Both the position numbers and the translations under genes were made by a program. The notes under the pieces are model-generated. The model searched no databases. It was not told the DNA's origin and worked only from the letters and a program-made list of their open reading frames with translations. A stretch of 64,000 nt of DNA from Hyphococcus aureus (GTDB lineage: Bacteria > Pseudomonadota > Alphaproteobacteria > Caulobacterales > Parvularculaceae), in the NCBI RefSeq assembly GCF_042643165.1, contig NZ_JBHRSH010000001.1, forward strand, positions 558,001 to 622,000. Reading direction: 5' to 3'. Shown in pieces: positions 51,891-61,479 of the stretch; the first letter of the stretch is position 1, and each line of letters opens with the position of its first letter.

Positions 51891-52157
51891 TTACGCAGCG
51901 AGCGATTTAATGCGCGACGAGAGACGCGAAAGTTTGCGTGCAACTGTCTTAGAATGAAAGATGCCTTTGCTCACTGCGCGGTGCAGTTCGGGTTGGGCAT
52001 TTTTAAACGCAGTTTCCGCAGCAGCTTTATCGCCAGAGGTAATCGCTTCCTCCACTTTACGCAGGAAGGTGCGCACACGCGAACGGCGTGCTTTATTCAC
52101 TGCGGTGCGCCGCTCAATCTTGCGAACCATTTTCTTCGCGGACGATGTATTAGCCAT
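51891..52157 (-). CDS. rpsT: 30S ribosomal protein S20
   Basis: 88 residues: MANTSSAKKMVRKIERR at the start, very basic, with the typical KGIFHSKTVARKLSRLSSRI ending. Primary rRNA-binding protein of the small subunit. Has its own terminator; sits upstream of dnaA as in many alphaproteobacteria. Confidence 0.98.
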   Translation of the reverse strand: MANTSSAKKMVRKIERRTAVNKARRSRVRTFLRKVEEAITSGDKAAAETAFKNAQPELHRAVSKGIFHSKTVARKLSRLSSRIKSLAA

Positions 52158-52285
52158 GTTCCGTCACTCAATCTGGAGGTCAAACTTTATGCGCCCTCAC
52201 CATCTCAATGGCGGCGCGAGCGGCGGTCTATAGACCCCGGGGCTAGGGGCGTCAACAGCGGATTGAGCCTTATTTTTCGCTAATA

Positions 52286-53146
52286 TTAACGCTGACAGGC
52301 GGCGCAGAAAAAGGTCGACCGCCCGCCCTGAACAATGCGGCTCACAGGTTTGTCACAACGGCGACAATTCTCGCCTTCCCGATCATAGACATCAAAACGG
52401 TGCTGAAAATAGCCGAGCGCCCCATCCGTAGACGCAAAGTCCCGCAGGCTGGAGCCGCCCGCCTCGATCGCCTCCCTCAAAACAGCTATTATTTCGCCAT
52501 AGAGCCGGTCAGAGCGCTTTCCTGCGACGGACGCCGCCTTGCGCCTGGGGGACACGCCAGCCCTGTAGAGCGCCTCGCAGACATAGATATTGCCAAGCCC
52601 CGCCACGACCCGCTGATCGAGGAGAGCCGCCTTGATCGGGGCTGTCTTGCCCGTGAGCGCCTCTTTCAGCGCCTGAGCCGAAAAGCCGTTGCCAAGCGGC
52701 TCCGGCCCCATCCCCGCGAAATGACGGCTGGTTTCCAGCCCGTCCGGCGGGGCGATATCCATAAACCCGAAACGACGCGGGTCGTTATAGGTGATCCGGG
52801 CGGTCGTTCGCCCCGCCATCTCAAAAACCACATGATCGTGTTTGGGATCACATTCTTGCGCGAGAGCAAACCCGCCCGGACGGGACTTCCCCGTTTCCTC
52901 AATAGTGAACCGCCCGGACATGCCCAGATGCATGATCAGGTTCTCGCCAGACGACAGGTGCGCGATCAGATATTTGCCCCTGCGATCAAGGCTCTCGACC
53001 TTGTGGCCTTGGAGACTGCCGGCGAAATTCTCAGGAAGGGGAAACCGCAGATCCGGCCGACGCGTCTCCACTCGCGTAAAGACAGCGCCCTCCATCACCG
53101 GCTGGAGGCCGCGGCGAACCGTTTCAACTTCGGGAAGCTCGGGCAT
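52286..53146 (-). CDS. mutM: Formamidopyrimidine-DNA glycosylase
   Basis: 286 residues from ATG 53146; the protein must start MPELPEVETV because Pro2 is the catalytic nucleophile and Glu3 assists. Also seen: LIMHLGMSGRFT, GLGNIYVCEALYRAGVSP and the zinc finger CRRCDKPVSRIVQGGRSTFFC. Removes 8-oxoguanine and related lesions. Confidence 0.97.
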   Translation of the reverse strand: MPELPEVETVRRGLQPVMEGAVFTRVETRRPDLRFPLPENFAGSLQGHKVESLDRRGKYLIAHLSSGENLIMHLGMSGRFTIEETGKSRPGGFALAQECDPKHDHVVFEMAGRTTARITYNDPRRFGFMDIAPPDGLETSRHFAGMGPEPLGNGFSAQALKEALTGKTAPIKAALLDQRVVAGLGNIYVCEALYRAGVSPRRKAASVAGKRSDRLYGEIIAVLREAIEAGGSSLRDFASTDGALGYFQHRFDVYDREGENCRRCDKPVSRIVQGGRSTFFCAACQR

Positions 53147-53339
53147 TGCAGGTGTTTGAAGCCGATCCTGAAAAAATCGGCAATGGAAAAGTGCTCTACC
53201 CCGCAAACTCCCAAAAACAGTATGACTTCAAGACCAAACCCCCTTACCGCGATTTCGGATCACACTGACAGAAAAAGGCTTTTCTCGCCGCCCAGGACAG
53301 TAGCGGCGCAGCCGGCGATTAACGGGGAGACGATCAATA

Positions 53340-54587
53340 ATGGCGAGGCCAACCACATATCTGCAAATTTTTGTCGCAACGCTTCTAATGTCGGTCTTTT
53401 TTCTGGCGCTCGGTAGCGCCCCGGCGGAAGCAAAAAGCTGCGGCGGCAAAGGGCAAAAACCCTGCCCCATCTGGCACAGCGGACCGGTCTGTAATCCGGG
53501 CCTCGGGGATATCAATGACAAATGTACGCCCTGCGGCCGGGCGGGCCAGCGATCATGCCCGGCCATGACAAAGGGCCCGCAATGCGAGAAAGGCCTCGAA
53601 AAACACAACGGAAAATGTGTGCGTTGCGGTGGAAAAGACCAGATCGCCTGTAGCTGGCTGCAACCGGGACGCCGCTGCGGCAAGGGACTTGGAAAATTCG
53701 GCGATTACTGCAGACCCTGCGGCAAAGACAATCAGAAAGCCTGCCCGAAGATGGAACAGGGCGCTCCTTGTGAACAGGGGCTGCGTGAGGTCGATGACCG
53801 CTGCGTCGCCTGTGGGGGCAAGGGGCAAAGGATCTGCCGGATTATCGACAAGGGGCCGGCTTGCAAGGATGGCCTTGAAATCAACTTGCTGACTCAGAAA
53901 TGCCAACCGGAAGAGCCGGGCGCACGCGAAAAAACCCTGCAACGCTATGAGCAGAACAAGGCAGACATTGGCCGCCGGCAAACGCGCCTTACACAAGCGC
54001 TTGCCACGGTGTCCGAAAACCCGCCACCCGGCGAATTGCCGTCGTCTGGCGATAACACCGTGCAAGACACGCTCGATGGAATCTTCATCGGCGCAGATGA
54101 TCAGGCTCGCCGCGACATGATGAAACGCTATCTGGAAAATGACGACGTGATGGTGGTCACGCTAATGACGGGCGGATCCGGATCGATCATCGTCGGCTAT
54201 GGCTATTCTTCCGGTTGGGCCATGAAAGCGCGAGGCGGCCCCGGCCAGCCATTCAACTCCAATGCCTCAGCATATGAATGCCGCGCCATCAAAACCCATG
54301 TCGCCACCGGCGGGCTGAGCGCTGGTTTCAGCGGAACAGTCGAGATCGGCGAATGGAATGGCGACTTTGATCTGGTCAATGGCAAGAGCAATGGCGTCCA
54401 GGCGATGGCGACGGTGCTTGCAGCTGGTTGGGGCGCAGGCGCGCATTTCGGCAAGGACGGCGGCGCCAGCGGCGCCACCGTTATCAATGGCGGCTCCGCT
54501 GGCGCTGAGCTGACGCCGATCGAATATGTGCATGGCTGGACAACCGTCGAGGATGAAGAAACCAATTGCGACGAGATAAGCTGGTAA
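53340..54587 (+). CDS. Secreted protein with five cysteine-rich tandem repeats
   Basis: 415 residues with a signal peptide (about 1-31, ending APAEA). Residues 33-190 hold five tandem repeats of about 33 residues with the pattern C-G-x-x-x-Q-x-x-C...C-x-x-G-L...C-x-x-C; each has five or six Cys and a conserved GP/GRRC turn. The C-terminal half (about 230-415) is glycine-rich with VVTLMTGGSGSIIVGYGYSSGW and may form a beta structure. I do not recognise the family. It could be an extracellular or periplasmic disulphide-stabilised protein. Confidence 0.75.
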   Translation: MARPTTYLQIFVATLLMSVFFLALGSAPAEAKSCGGKGQKPCPIWHSGPVCNPGLGDINDKCTPCGRAGQRSCPAMTKGPQCEKGLEKHNGKCVRCGGKDQIACSWLQPGRRCGKGLGKFGDYCRPCGKDNQKACPKMEQGAPCEQGLREVDDRCVACGGKGQRICRIIDKGPACKDGLEINLLTQKCQPEEPGAREKTLQRYEQNKADIGRRQTRLTQALATVSENPPPGELPSSGDNTVQDTLDGIFIGADDQARRDMMKRYLENDDVMVVTLMTGGSGSIIVGYGYSSGWAMKARGGPGQPFNSNASAYECRAIKTHVATGGLSAGFSGTVEIGEWNGDFDLVNGKSNGVQAMATVLAAGWGAGAHFGKDGGASGATVINGGSAGAELTPIEYVHGWTTVEDEETNCDEISW

Positions 54588-54593
54588 AAGCAG

Positions 54594-54630
54594 GATAAAA
54601 AAAACGCCCTCGCGGTTGCGCGAGGGCGTT
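54594..54630 (-). terminator. Rho-independent terminator of rpsA
   Basis: Perfect 12-bp stem AACGCCCTCGCG (54603-54614) with CGCGAGGGCGTT (54619-54630) and loop GTTG. The minus strand continues TTTTTTTT. It may also serve the convergent gene ending at 54587. Confidence 0.92.
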
Positions 54631-54655
54631 GGACGTAAACGCGAATAAACTTGCG

Positions 54656-56359
54656 TTAGTCGTCTTTGTTGGCGCCTTTCAGGGCGGCGCCGAGAATATC
54701 GCCGAGGGAAGCGCCAGAGTCCGCGGACCCGAACTGTTCCACAGCATCTTTTTCTTCCGCCACTTCACGCGCCTTGATGGACACGTTGATACGGCGCGTC
54801 TTGGAGTCGATTGACGTTACGCGCGCATCAATCTTGTCGCCGACGGCGAAGCGCTCAGGCCGCTGTTCGGAGCGATCTTTCGACAGATCCGATTTGCGGA
54901 TAAAGGCTTTCGGGCCTTCTTCGGCGCCAATCTGAACTTCGATGCCGCCGCTTTCGATCGCGGTGACCGTGCAGGTGACGTCAGAGCCGCGGGAAATATC
55001 GCCAATCGCGTCCATCGGGTCGGAGCCGACCTGTTTGACGCCAAGAGAGATACGTTCCTTGTCGGGATCGACATCAAGAACTTTGGCCTGAATGACCTGG
55101 CCTTTTTCATAATCCTTGATCGCGTCTTCGCCCTGACGGTTCCAGTCGAGATCGGAGAGGTGGACCATGCCGTCCATCTCTTCGTTGAGACCGACGAACA
55201 GACCGAACTCGGTGATGTTCTTGATCTCGCCTTCGATCATGGAGCCGATCGGGTGCTCTTCTGCGAAGCGCTCCCACGGATTGTCGGCGCACTGTTTCAG
55301 GCCGAGCGAAATACGGCGTTTTTGTTCGTCGACTTCGAGGACCATTACTTCCACTTGCTGAGAAGTGGAAACAATTTTGCCCGGATGGACGTTCTTCTTC
55401 ACCCAGCTCATTTCAGAAACGTGGACGAGGCCTTCGATGCCGTCTTCCAGTTCAACAAATGCGCCGTAATCAGTGATGTTGGTGACTTTGCCGCTGAACT
55501 TGGCGCCCACCGGATATTTCGCCGCCACGCCTTCCCACGGATCAGGCGAAAGCTGCTTGATGCCGAGTGAAATACGGTGCGTTTCCGGGTTGATCTTGAT
55601 GATCTTGACGCGAACGGTGTCGTTGACGCCGAGCACTTCAGACGGATGATTGACGCGCGACCAGGACATGTCTGTGACATGGAGAAGACCATCGACACCC
55701 GGCGCGAGTTCGACGAACGCGCCATATTCGGTGATGTTCTTCACGACGCCTTCGCGCTCATCGCCCTCGTTCAGTTCTTTGACGACTTCCTGACGCTGTT
55801 CGGCGCGATCTTCTTCAAGAATGGCGCGGCGCGAAACAACGATATTGCCGCGGCGCTTGTCCATTTTCAAAATGCGGAAAGGCTGCGGCATGTTCATCAG
55901 CGGGCCGGCGTCGCGCACGGGGCGGATATCGACCTGTGAACCAGGAAGGAACGCAACTGCGCCGCCGAGATCGACGGTGAAGCCGCCTTTGACGCGGTTG
56001 AAAATTTCGCCGTCGACGCGTTCGTTCTTTTCGAAGGTTTTTTCGAGACGGTACCAGGCTTCCTCGCGGCGCGCTTTTTCGCGGCTGATCACCGCTTCGC
56101 CATTGGCGTTTTCAACGCGCTCGACGAAGACTTCGACGGTGTCACCGACATTTAGATCCGCGGGCTTTCCAGGCTGGGAGAATTCTTTGAGAGGGACACG
56201 GCCCTCGGTTTTCAAACCAACATCAATGACAGCAACGTCTTTTTCGATGGCGGTGATTTTGCCTTGTACGACCGTTTCTTCAAAATCCTGACGGCCAACA
56301 AGGGAAGCTTCAAGCATTTCCGCGAAATCGTCGCGGGTCGGGTTAAGGGTTTCAGACAC
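54656..56359 (-). CDS. rpsA: 30S ribosomal protein S1
   Basis: 567 residues with six S1 (OB-fold) repeats, e.g. GVVKNITEYGAFVELAPGVDGLLHVTDMSW, GKVTNITDYGAFVELEDGIEGLVHVSEMSW and GEIKNITEFGLFVGLNEEMDGMVHLSDLDW. Binds mRNA leaders on the small subunit. Downstream of cmk on the same strand, as in many proteobacteria. Confidence 0.97.
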   Translation of the reverse strand: MSETLNPTRDDFAEMLEASLVGRQDFEETVVQGKITAIEKDVAVIDVGLKTEGRVPLKEFSQPGKPADLNVGDTVEVFVERVENANGEAVISREKARREEAWYRLEKTFEKNERVDGEIFNRVKGGFTVDLGGAVAFLPGSQVDIRPVRDAGPLMNMPQPFRILKMDKRRGNIVVSRRAILEEDRAEQRQEVVKELNEGDEREGVVKNITEYGAFVELAPGVDGLLHVTDMSWSRVNHPSEVLGVNDTVRVKIIKINPETHRISLGIKQLSPDPWEGVAAKYPVGAKFSGKVTNITDYGAFVELEDGIEGLVHVSEMSWVKKNVHPGKIVSTSQQVEVMVLEVDEQKRRISLGLKQCADNPWERFAEEHPIGSMIEGEIKNITEFGLFVGLNEEMDGMVHLSDLDWNRQGEDAIKDYEKGQVIQAKVLDVDPDKERISLGVKQVGSDPMDAIGDISRGSDVTCTVTAIESGGIEVQIGAEEGPKAFIRKSDLSKDRSEQRPERFAVGDKIDARVTSIDSKTRRINVSIKAREVAEEKDAVEQFGSADSGASLGDILGAALKGANKDD

Positions 56360-56533
56360 GAGTGTGACAGTCTCCAGGTTTCAGCTTTAAGTGCCTACCG
56401 GTTGATCCGGCGGTCTTTCCGGAAGGTTGGCCCCGCCGGACAAATGAGCCGAGTTAAAGTTATGACGGCGCAAATTCCGGATAGACGGACACAAAAACAC
56501 GTTTTCAGATTTGGATCGGCGGACGGCTGAACC

Positions 56534-57205
56534 TCAGCCGCAGCGCCGGAAAACGCCGTCAATCACGCGGCGCGCCGCCGCGAAGGCCGCGTCTATAGAC
56601 AAATGAGTCGTGTCTAGCAACTCCGCGTCGTCCGCCGCCGCCATGGGCGCGTCGTCGCGGGCGGCGTCCCGGGCGTCACGCTCCAGAAGGTCCTGATATA
56701 TCTCGGCTTCTTCGAGCCCCGGGCGGGCCGGAACCAGCTCCAGCCAGCGCCGGTGGGCGCGCACTTCTGGGCTCGCCGTAACGAAGAATTTCACCGTCGC
56801 GTCCGGACAGACCACGGTGCCGATGTCGCGGCCGTCAAGAACAGCCCCCTTGGCCCCTTTTGGCGGCTTCTCAGAAAAGCGCCGCTGGAAGTCGAGAAGC
56901 GCCGCCCTGACCGCCGTGTTGGCCGCAACAACGCTCGCTGCGGCGCCCACTTCCTTGGTGCGGATATCGGCGCCGGCGATTTTCTCGATGGCGTAGCCTT
57001 GCGCCGCCGCCGCCGCCAATGCCGGATCGGCCGGATCGCCGCCTTCCTTCAGAACCAGCCAGGCGACGCCGCGATAAAGCGTGCCCGTATCGAGATAGGC
57101 GAAACTGTAATGGTCGGAAATCAGGCGCGCCAGCGTCCCCTTGCCGGAAGCGGCGGGCCCGTCGAGCGCGATCACAATAGGGGAAGTCCCGGATGCGTCA
57201 GTCAT
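56534..57205 (-). CDS. cmk: Cytidylate kinase
   Basis: About 223 residues from ATG 57205; an ATG at 57238 adds 11 residues. The P-loop IALDGPAASGKGTLARLI, DTGTLYRGVA, and VLDGRDIGTVVCPDATVKFFVTAS are all diagnostic. Phosphorylates CMP and dCMP. Located between aroA and rpsA, with one inserted gene separating it from aroA. Confidence 0.95.
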   Translation of the reverse strand: MTDASGTSPIVIALDGPAASGKGTLARLISDHYSFAYLDTGTLYRGVAWLVLKEGGDPADPALAAAAAQGYAIEKIAGADIRTKEVGAAASVVAANTAVRAALLDFQRRFSEKPPKGAKGAVLDGRDIGTVVCPDATVKFFVTASPEVRAHRRWLELVPARPGLEEAEIYQDLLERDARDAARDDAPMAAADDAELLDTTHLSIDAAFAAARRVIDGVFRRCG

Positions 57206-57256
57206 CGGGAGGTCACTTATGCTGAAGGCCCCGCCCATGGCAAGGCCGAAACGTGC

Positions 57257-57907
57257 TCATTTGCTCTCGGGAACAAACTGATCCTTATTCCTATCTCGAA
57301 TGAAGGCGGACCCTTCAGTCTGATCGATCAAGTGTACCCAGCTATCATCTTGATTGAGCACGGTGCCGAGAGCGACATAATCGCATTCTCGTGCGTCGAC
57401 TTCTTCATCCGATAAGCCTCGCCAGTCGCCGCGTATCCGCCAACCGCTATCTTGGTGCTTGTCGTCATCTTTCGCGAGATCGGGAGCTTCGCGATAGACA
57501 TAATGGACTTTGGCTTCGCCGTTTAAGACACAGCGATCAACCAGGCACCGGTCATAATAAGTCCGTCTCGGAAATATGAGCTGCCGGTCTTTGTCTTCAT
57601 CGGCGAATTCCACATCGATGATATGCCACGAATTGAATTCGACAGGATCGCCCAGGGAAAGGCCAGGAATATCATCTGGCGCATTGTCCAGCTTCCCTCG
57701 AAATGCAGGCCCATCAACAGAGACAACTTCTACCCACATCCGCTCAGCGCCGTATTTCGTTCCATCCGCTGTAGGGATGAAAATAAGTTTTACATGATCA
57801 CCCGGACCAACTGCTTCCACGCGCCGCGTATCGGGAAGAAAGAACGTATAAGGCGCGGCTGCCTGCGTCGGCCGTGGATCGTCGAGAGTGAACGCGCTTT
57901 TTTCCAT
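57257..57907 (-). CDS. DUF2314/DUF2185 (Imm33-like) protein
   Basis: 216 residues, acidic and soluble. The middle (AERMWVEVVSVDGPAFRGKLDNAPDDIPGLSLGDPVEF, HIIDVEF) matches DUF2314. The C-terminus (ECDYVALGTVLNQDDSWVHLIDQTEGSAFIRD) matches the DUF2185 Imm33-like pattern, a family linked to immunity proteins of polymorphic toxins. No toxin is adjacent. It interrupts the common aroA-cmk pairing, so it is probably an insertion. Confidence 0.7.
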   Translation of the reverse strand: MEKSAFTLDDPRPTQAAAPYTFFLPDTRRVEAVGPGDHVKLIFIPTADGTKYGAERMWVEVVSVDGPAFRGKLDNAPDDIPGLSLGDPVEFNSWHIIDVEFADEDKDRQLIFPRRTYYDRCLVDRCVLNGEAKVHYVYREAPDLAKDDDKHQDSGWRIRGDWRGLSDEEVDARECDYVALGTVLNQDDSWVHLIDQTEGSAFIRDRNKDQFVPESK

Positions 57908-57954
57908 GTTCCTCGTATGGCATCTTTAAAAATCGGCTAGCTATCGGCTTTGGC

Positions 57955-59328
57955 CTAAACTGGACCCAAATCCCCGCCAAGCGACATCATGAGATCAAAA
58001 AATTCCGGAAAACTCGTCGCGATCATCGAGGCGTCATCAATTTCCACGGTTTTCTCACTTGCCAGCCCCGCCACCAGAAAGCTCATGGCGATGCGGTGAT
58101 CATGATGGGTCTTAATCAGCGCTCCACCCTTCAAGCCGCCTTTCGTTCCCGGACCCTTGCCGCGCACCCGCAGCCAGTCTGGCCCGCTCGCAACATCGCC
58201 GCCAATCGCCGCCAATCCGGCTTCAACACATGCAATGCGATCGCTTTCCTTGACGCGCAACTCGCCAAGCCCGCGCATCATGGTTTCGCCATGAGCATGC
58301 GCTGCGACAATGGCGAGGATCGGATATTCATCAATCATCGAAGGCGCACGAGCCGCCGGAACCTCGACGCCATGAAGCAGTGAATAGCGCGCGCGAATAT
58401 CTGCCACCGGTTCGCCATTTTCTTCGCGCTCATTCTCAAACGTGATGTCTGCGCCCATCTCTTTCAGCGTCTCATAAAACCCGATGCGAAGAGGGTTGAT
58501 GAGAACGCCTTTCAACGTCACGACCGAGCCTTCTGTGATCAGCGCCGCCGCCAGAGGAAACGCCGCCGACGATGGATCGCCCGGCACCGCCACATGGCAG
58601 GCGCGAAGCCCTTGTCCGCCGGCGATTTCGATAAAACGCCCGCCTTCGCCATCCGGCGTCATGGACAGCGACGCCCCGAACGCCGCCAGCATCCGCTCGG
58701 TGTGATCGCGGCAGAGTTCCGGCTCATGAACGCGCGTGACGCCGTCCGCGCCCAGCGCCGCCAGCAGGATTGCCGACTTCACTTGCGCGGAGGGTGTCGC
58801 CAGTTTCACATTGATCGCCTTAAGGTCCTCGCACACATCCATGGTCACAGGCAGGCGGCCCTCGCGATCCGCCGCCTCGACGCCCATCATACGCAGAGGT
58901 TCGAGTATGCGTCCCATGGGCCGCGCCCTTAAGGAAACATCGCCATCGAATGACGCCGCCACATGGGCCCCGGCAGCAGCGCCCATGATCAGCCGCACGC
59001 CAGTCCCTGAATTTCCAAGATAGAGCGGCCTTTCCGGCGCCGTCCAGGTCGCCCCTTCAACCCGCCAGACTGTCCCGTCCGGACCTCGATCGCGCTCGAT
59101 TTCAGCGCCAAGCTCCCGCATGGCCGCCGCACTGCGCAACACGTCATCAGCCTCTAGAAGACCCGAAATACGGGTCTCTCCCTTCGCCAGAGCGCCAAGG
59201 ATCAGGGCCCGGTGGGAAATGGATTTGTCGCCTGGCGCAGCCGCTACGCCGACCATCGGCCCTGATCGGCGGGCGTCAGCCCGCCCGATAGAGGCGCCGC
59301 GCCGCGCCCGCGCCTTCGTCGCATTCAT
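57955..59328 (-). CDS. aroA: 3-phosphoshikimate 1-carboxyvinyltransferase (EPSP synthase)
   Basis: 457 residues from ATG 59328, which has AAGGAGAGCTGAGCTTC before it; the longer open frame upstream is not supported. Motifs: PGDKSISHRALILGALAKGET, LYLGNSGTGVRLIMGAAAG, PGDPSSAAFPLAAALI, RVKESDRIACVEAGLAA and HDHRIAMSFLVAGL. The NSGTGVRL form is that of class II enzymes. Shikimate pathway. Confidence 0.97.
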   Translation of the reverse strand: MNATKARARRGASIGRADARRSGPMVGVAAAPGDKSISHRALILGALAKGETRISGLLEADDVLRSAAAMRELGAEIERDRGPDGTVWRVEGATWTAPERPLYLGNSGTGVRLIMGAAAGAHVAASFDGDVSLRARPMGRILEPLRMMGVEAADREGRLPVTMDVCEDLKAINVKLATPSAQVKSAILLAALGADGVTRVHEPELCRDHTERMLAAFGASLSMTPDGEGGRFIEIAGGQGLRACHVAVPGDPSSAAFPLAAALITEGSVVTLKGVLINPLRIGFYETLKEMGADITFENEREENGEPVADIRARYSLLHGVEVPAARAPSMIDEYPILAIVAAHAHGETMMRGLGELRVKESDRIACVEAGLAAIGGDVASGPDWLRVRGKGPGTKGGLKGGALIKTHHDHRIAMSFLVAGLASEKTVEIDDASMIATSFPEFFDLMMSLGGDLGPV

Positions 59329-59442
59329 GAAGCTCAGCTCTCCTTGAAGGCCCTGATCGGGCGCAATCCTTTTGACAGCCGCTCCCGCCCGTGGCAACAG
59401 GTCCGCTTTAATCACAGATTTCCTTACGGACGGCCCCACCCC

Positions 59443-59880
59443 ATGACGAAACCAGAACTCGGCATTAAGCGCGATTGCCCCGAATGCGGCGCACGCTTTT
59501 ACGACCTCAATAAAGATCCTGCGCATTGCCCCAAATGCGACCATGAATTCACCCCCGAAGCGCTGTTAAAGCCGCGCCGCGCCCGCAAGGAGGATGAAGG
59601 GGACAAGACGACCGAAGCCGCGAAGACCACCGAGAAAGAAACCACGCTCGAAAACGCCGAGAAAGAAAAACGCGCCCCCAAATCCAATCGCCGCCCGGCC
59701 CTCGATGAGGACAAGGATGATGAGGACGACGATGATGATGATGAACTGGCTGGCATCGCGGATATCGACGTCGATCTCGACGACGATGACGACGAAGAGA
59801 GCAATGACAGCCTGCTCGACGACGATGACGATGACGATGTGACCGGCATGGTCAAAAAAGCCGGTGACGACAACGACTAG
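59443..59880 (+). CDS. FYDLN acid-domain protein (TIGR02300)
   Basis: 145 residues from ATG 59443. The N-terminal zinc-ribbon-like part is KPELGIKRDCPECGARFYDLNKDPAHCPKCDHEF with two CxxC pairs. The C-terminal half is almost only Asp and Glu. The family is confined to alphaproteobacteria; function unknown. Divergent from aroA. Confidence 0.93.
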   Translation: MTKPELGIKRDCPECGARFYDLNKDPAHCPKCDHEFTPEALLKPRRARKEDEGDKTTEAAKTTEKETTLENAEKEKRAPKSNRRPALDEDKDDEDDDDDDELAGIADIDVDLDDDDDEESNDSLLDDDDDDDVTGMVKKAGDDND

Positions 59881-60100
59881 AGCCATTTGAGGTTTGCGTA
59901 CGAAGCCAACCGGCTCTGAATTCTTGCACTGGCGCATTCTTGACGCGAACCGGACCCCGCTTCGCCTGAAAATGCGTCAGTAAACGTCGAAAAATCGTCT
60001 TGCATCAGCGGAACGGCGTCGCTAGGTTCCGCTGCCCGCGCGCCCGGAAAAGGGAGCGCAACACCGAGGAGCGCGCCCCAATCGCGCTCAACATGGCATC

Positions 60101-60176
<76 letters not shown>

Positions 60177-60196
60177 TCTCTTTGATAACATCGCCC

Positions 60197-60778
60197 TCAA
60201 GATGTGCAGTTTGAAGAACTCGTGCAAAGCTGCACGCGCATGGAGCGGCGCGGCCAGCGTGACGCTGAGTTTTCGAAATTGATGGGCGGGATGACCATCT
60301 TCGAAATCGCCGAACTGTAGGTGTAGGAGATTTCCGCAACAAGAATGGACGCGCCAGGATCAATCAGCGTAGCTGTCGGAAGCGCGCTGAACGCGGCCCC
60401 CTCCACATAGGGCTCGCCGCCTTTATTGTCGCGGCTCCAATGCACAATCGGATCGCCGTCAGGGTCAATGATGACGCTGACAAGGCGAATATCCATGGGC
60501 GCGCCGCTGTCATCGACGATCTGGGCGACCCCGTTGAAAAGATCGTCAGCGTCAGAGGTCAAAAGGTTTTTTTCCTGTGACGCCAGATCAGCGAGCGTGT
60601 TGACGGCGAGCGCAACTTGCCGGCTGCGCGCCAGCGCGTCAGCGCTTTCGACAACGCCGAAAAAGAGCAGAATCAAGACTGGCGCGACAAACGCGAACTC
60701 CGTCGCTGCAATGCCGGAACGGCAGGCGCGCCAACGCCGAAGGAAGCCCGCGAAGATATGTTTCAACCGCAACATCAT
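60197..60778 (-). CDS. TadE/TadG-like pilus assembly protein
   Basis: 193 residues. An N-terminal TadE-like segment CRSGIAATEFAFVAPVLILLFFGVVESADAL has the conserved Glu and one membrane helix; a periplasmic domain follows. Minor pseudopilins of this type belong to tight-adherence (Flp) pili. It overlaps the next gene upstream by 4 bp. Main tad genes are not in the window. Confidence 0.85.
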   Translation of the reverse strand: MMLRLKHIFAGFLRRWRACRSGIAATEFAFVAPVLILLFFGVVESADALARSRQVALAVNTLADLASQEKNLLTSDADDLFNGVAQIVDDSGAPMDIRLVSVIIDPDGDPIVHWSRDNKGGEPYVEGAAFSALPTATLIDPGASILVAEISYTYSSAISKMVIPPINFENSASRWPRRSMRVQLCTSSSNCTS

Positions 60779-61323
60779 GATCCTGAAAACGGTTCGTTAC
60801 GGAAGATAGAAACAGAGACGATTTTTCGCTCGCCATGCGCGGTTTGCGCAAGATTGAGCCCAAGCCCGGGATTGATTGGCTCGTAAAGAAAACAGATGCG
60901 CACACGGATAATATCGCGCTGTTGCCCAAAGTCGCCGGTTGAATACTGAGCGCCGGCAATTGTCGGATCATCCCTGTCCCGGCATACCGGCTCGGACAGA
61001 TCGTCTGCGAGCGCTGCAAAGTTGGAAAATTTCGAAATGTCGATGGTCAGCTTGTCTTCACAATCGCCAAACGCACTGACAACACGGCAGACCTCGTCGA
61101 AAAACGCGTCCGCCGACATATCGCCGCTTTGCGCCTGCCCCGTTCGGATCAGTCGCGCAGCGTTGGCGCCCGCCTGCTGCACCGACGTTGTGACAAAGAA
61201 ATACCAGCCCGCTTCGAAGATAGAGAAAATAAGCGCAAGCAAGATAGGCGCAACGATGGCGAATTCCACCGCCGTCGACCCCTTACGGTTTGCGACCCAC
61301 GCTCTTGCCGTTCTTAAAGGCAT
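60775..61323 (-). CDS. TadE-like pilus assembly protein
   Basis: 182 residues. N-terminal helix KGSTAVEFAIVAPILLALIFSIFEAGWYFF with the TadE glutamate, then a periplasmic domain with Cys residues (FFDEVCRVVSAFGDCEDKL). Pairs with the downstream TadE/TadG-like gene (4-bp overlap), typical of two- or three-gene tadEFG sets. Confidence 0.87.
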   Translation of the reverse strand: MPLRTARAWVANRKGSTAVEFAIVAPILLALIFSIFEAGWYFFVTTSVQQAGANAARLIRTGQAQSGDMSADAFFDEVCRVVSAFGDCEDKLTIDISKFSNFAALADDLSEPVCRDRDDPTIAGAQYSTGDFGQQRDIIRVRICFLYEPINPGLGLNLAQTAHGERKIVSVSIFRNEPFSGS

Positions 61324-61426
61324 TTCCCGCCCGAAACATATAACGCCGGACGCACGGATAGCGCCCGCAATCTATCGTTAAGGAATAAGGCGACGCCGTT
61401 AAAGAAGGATCAGGAAACATGCTTAA

Positions 61427-61458
61427 CAAAAAGAAAAAGCGCCCCTGATGGGCGCTTT
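61427..61458 (-). terminator. Rho-independent terminator of the YbjN-like gene
   Basis: Stem AAAGCGCCC (61436-61444) with GGGCGCTTT (61450-61458), loop of 5. The minus strand continues TTTTTCTTTTTG. It lies 21 bp past the stop at 61480. Confidence 0.9.
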
Positions 61459-61479
61459 CTCACACAGCAAAAAATGCTG

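Noticed and set aside
54603..54630. Possible tRNA- or riboswitch-like fold
   Set aside because: A simple 12-bp hairpin followed by a U-run on the minus strand is an intrinsic terminator for rpsA.
59499..59937. Serine- or valine/isoleucine-rich frames opposite the acidic-repeat gene
   Set aside because: They are the complement of Asp/Glu codon runs in the FYDLN-domain gene.
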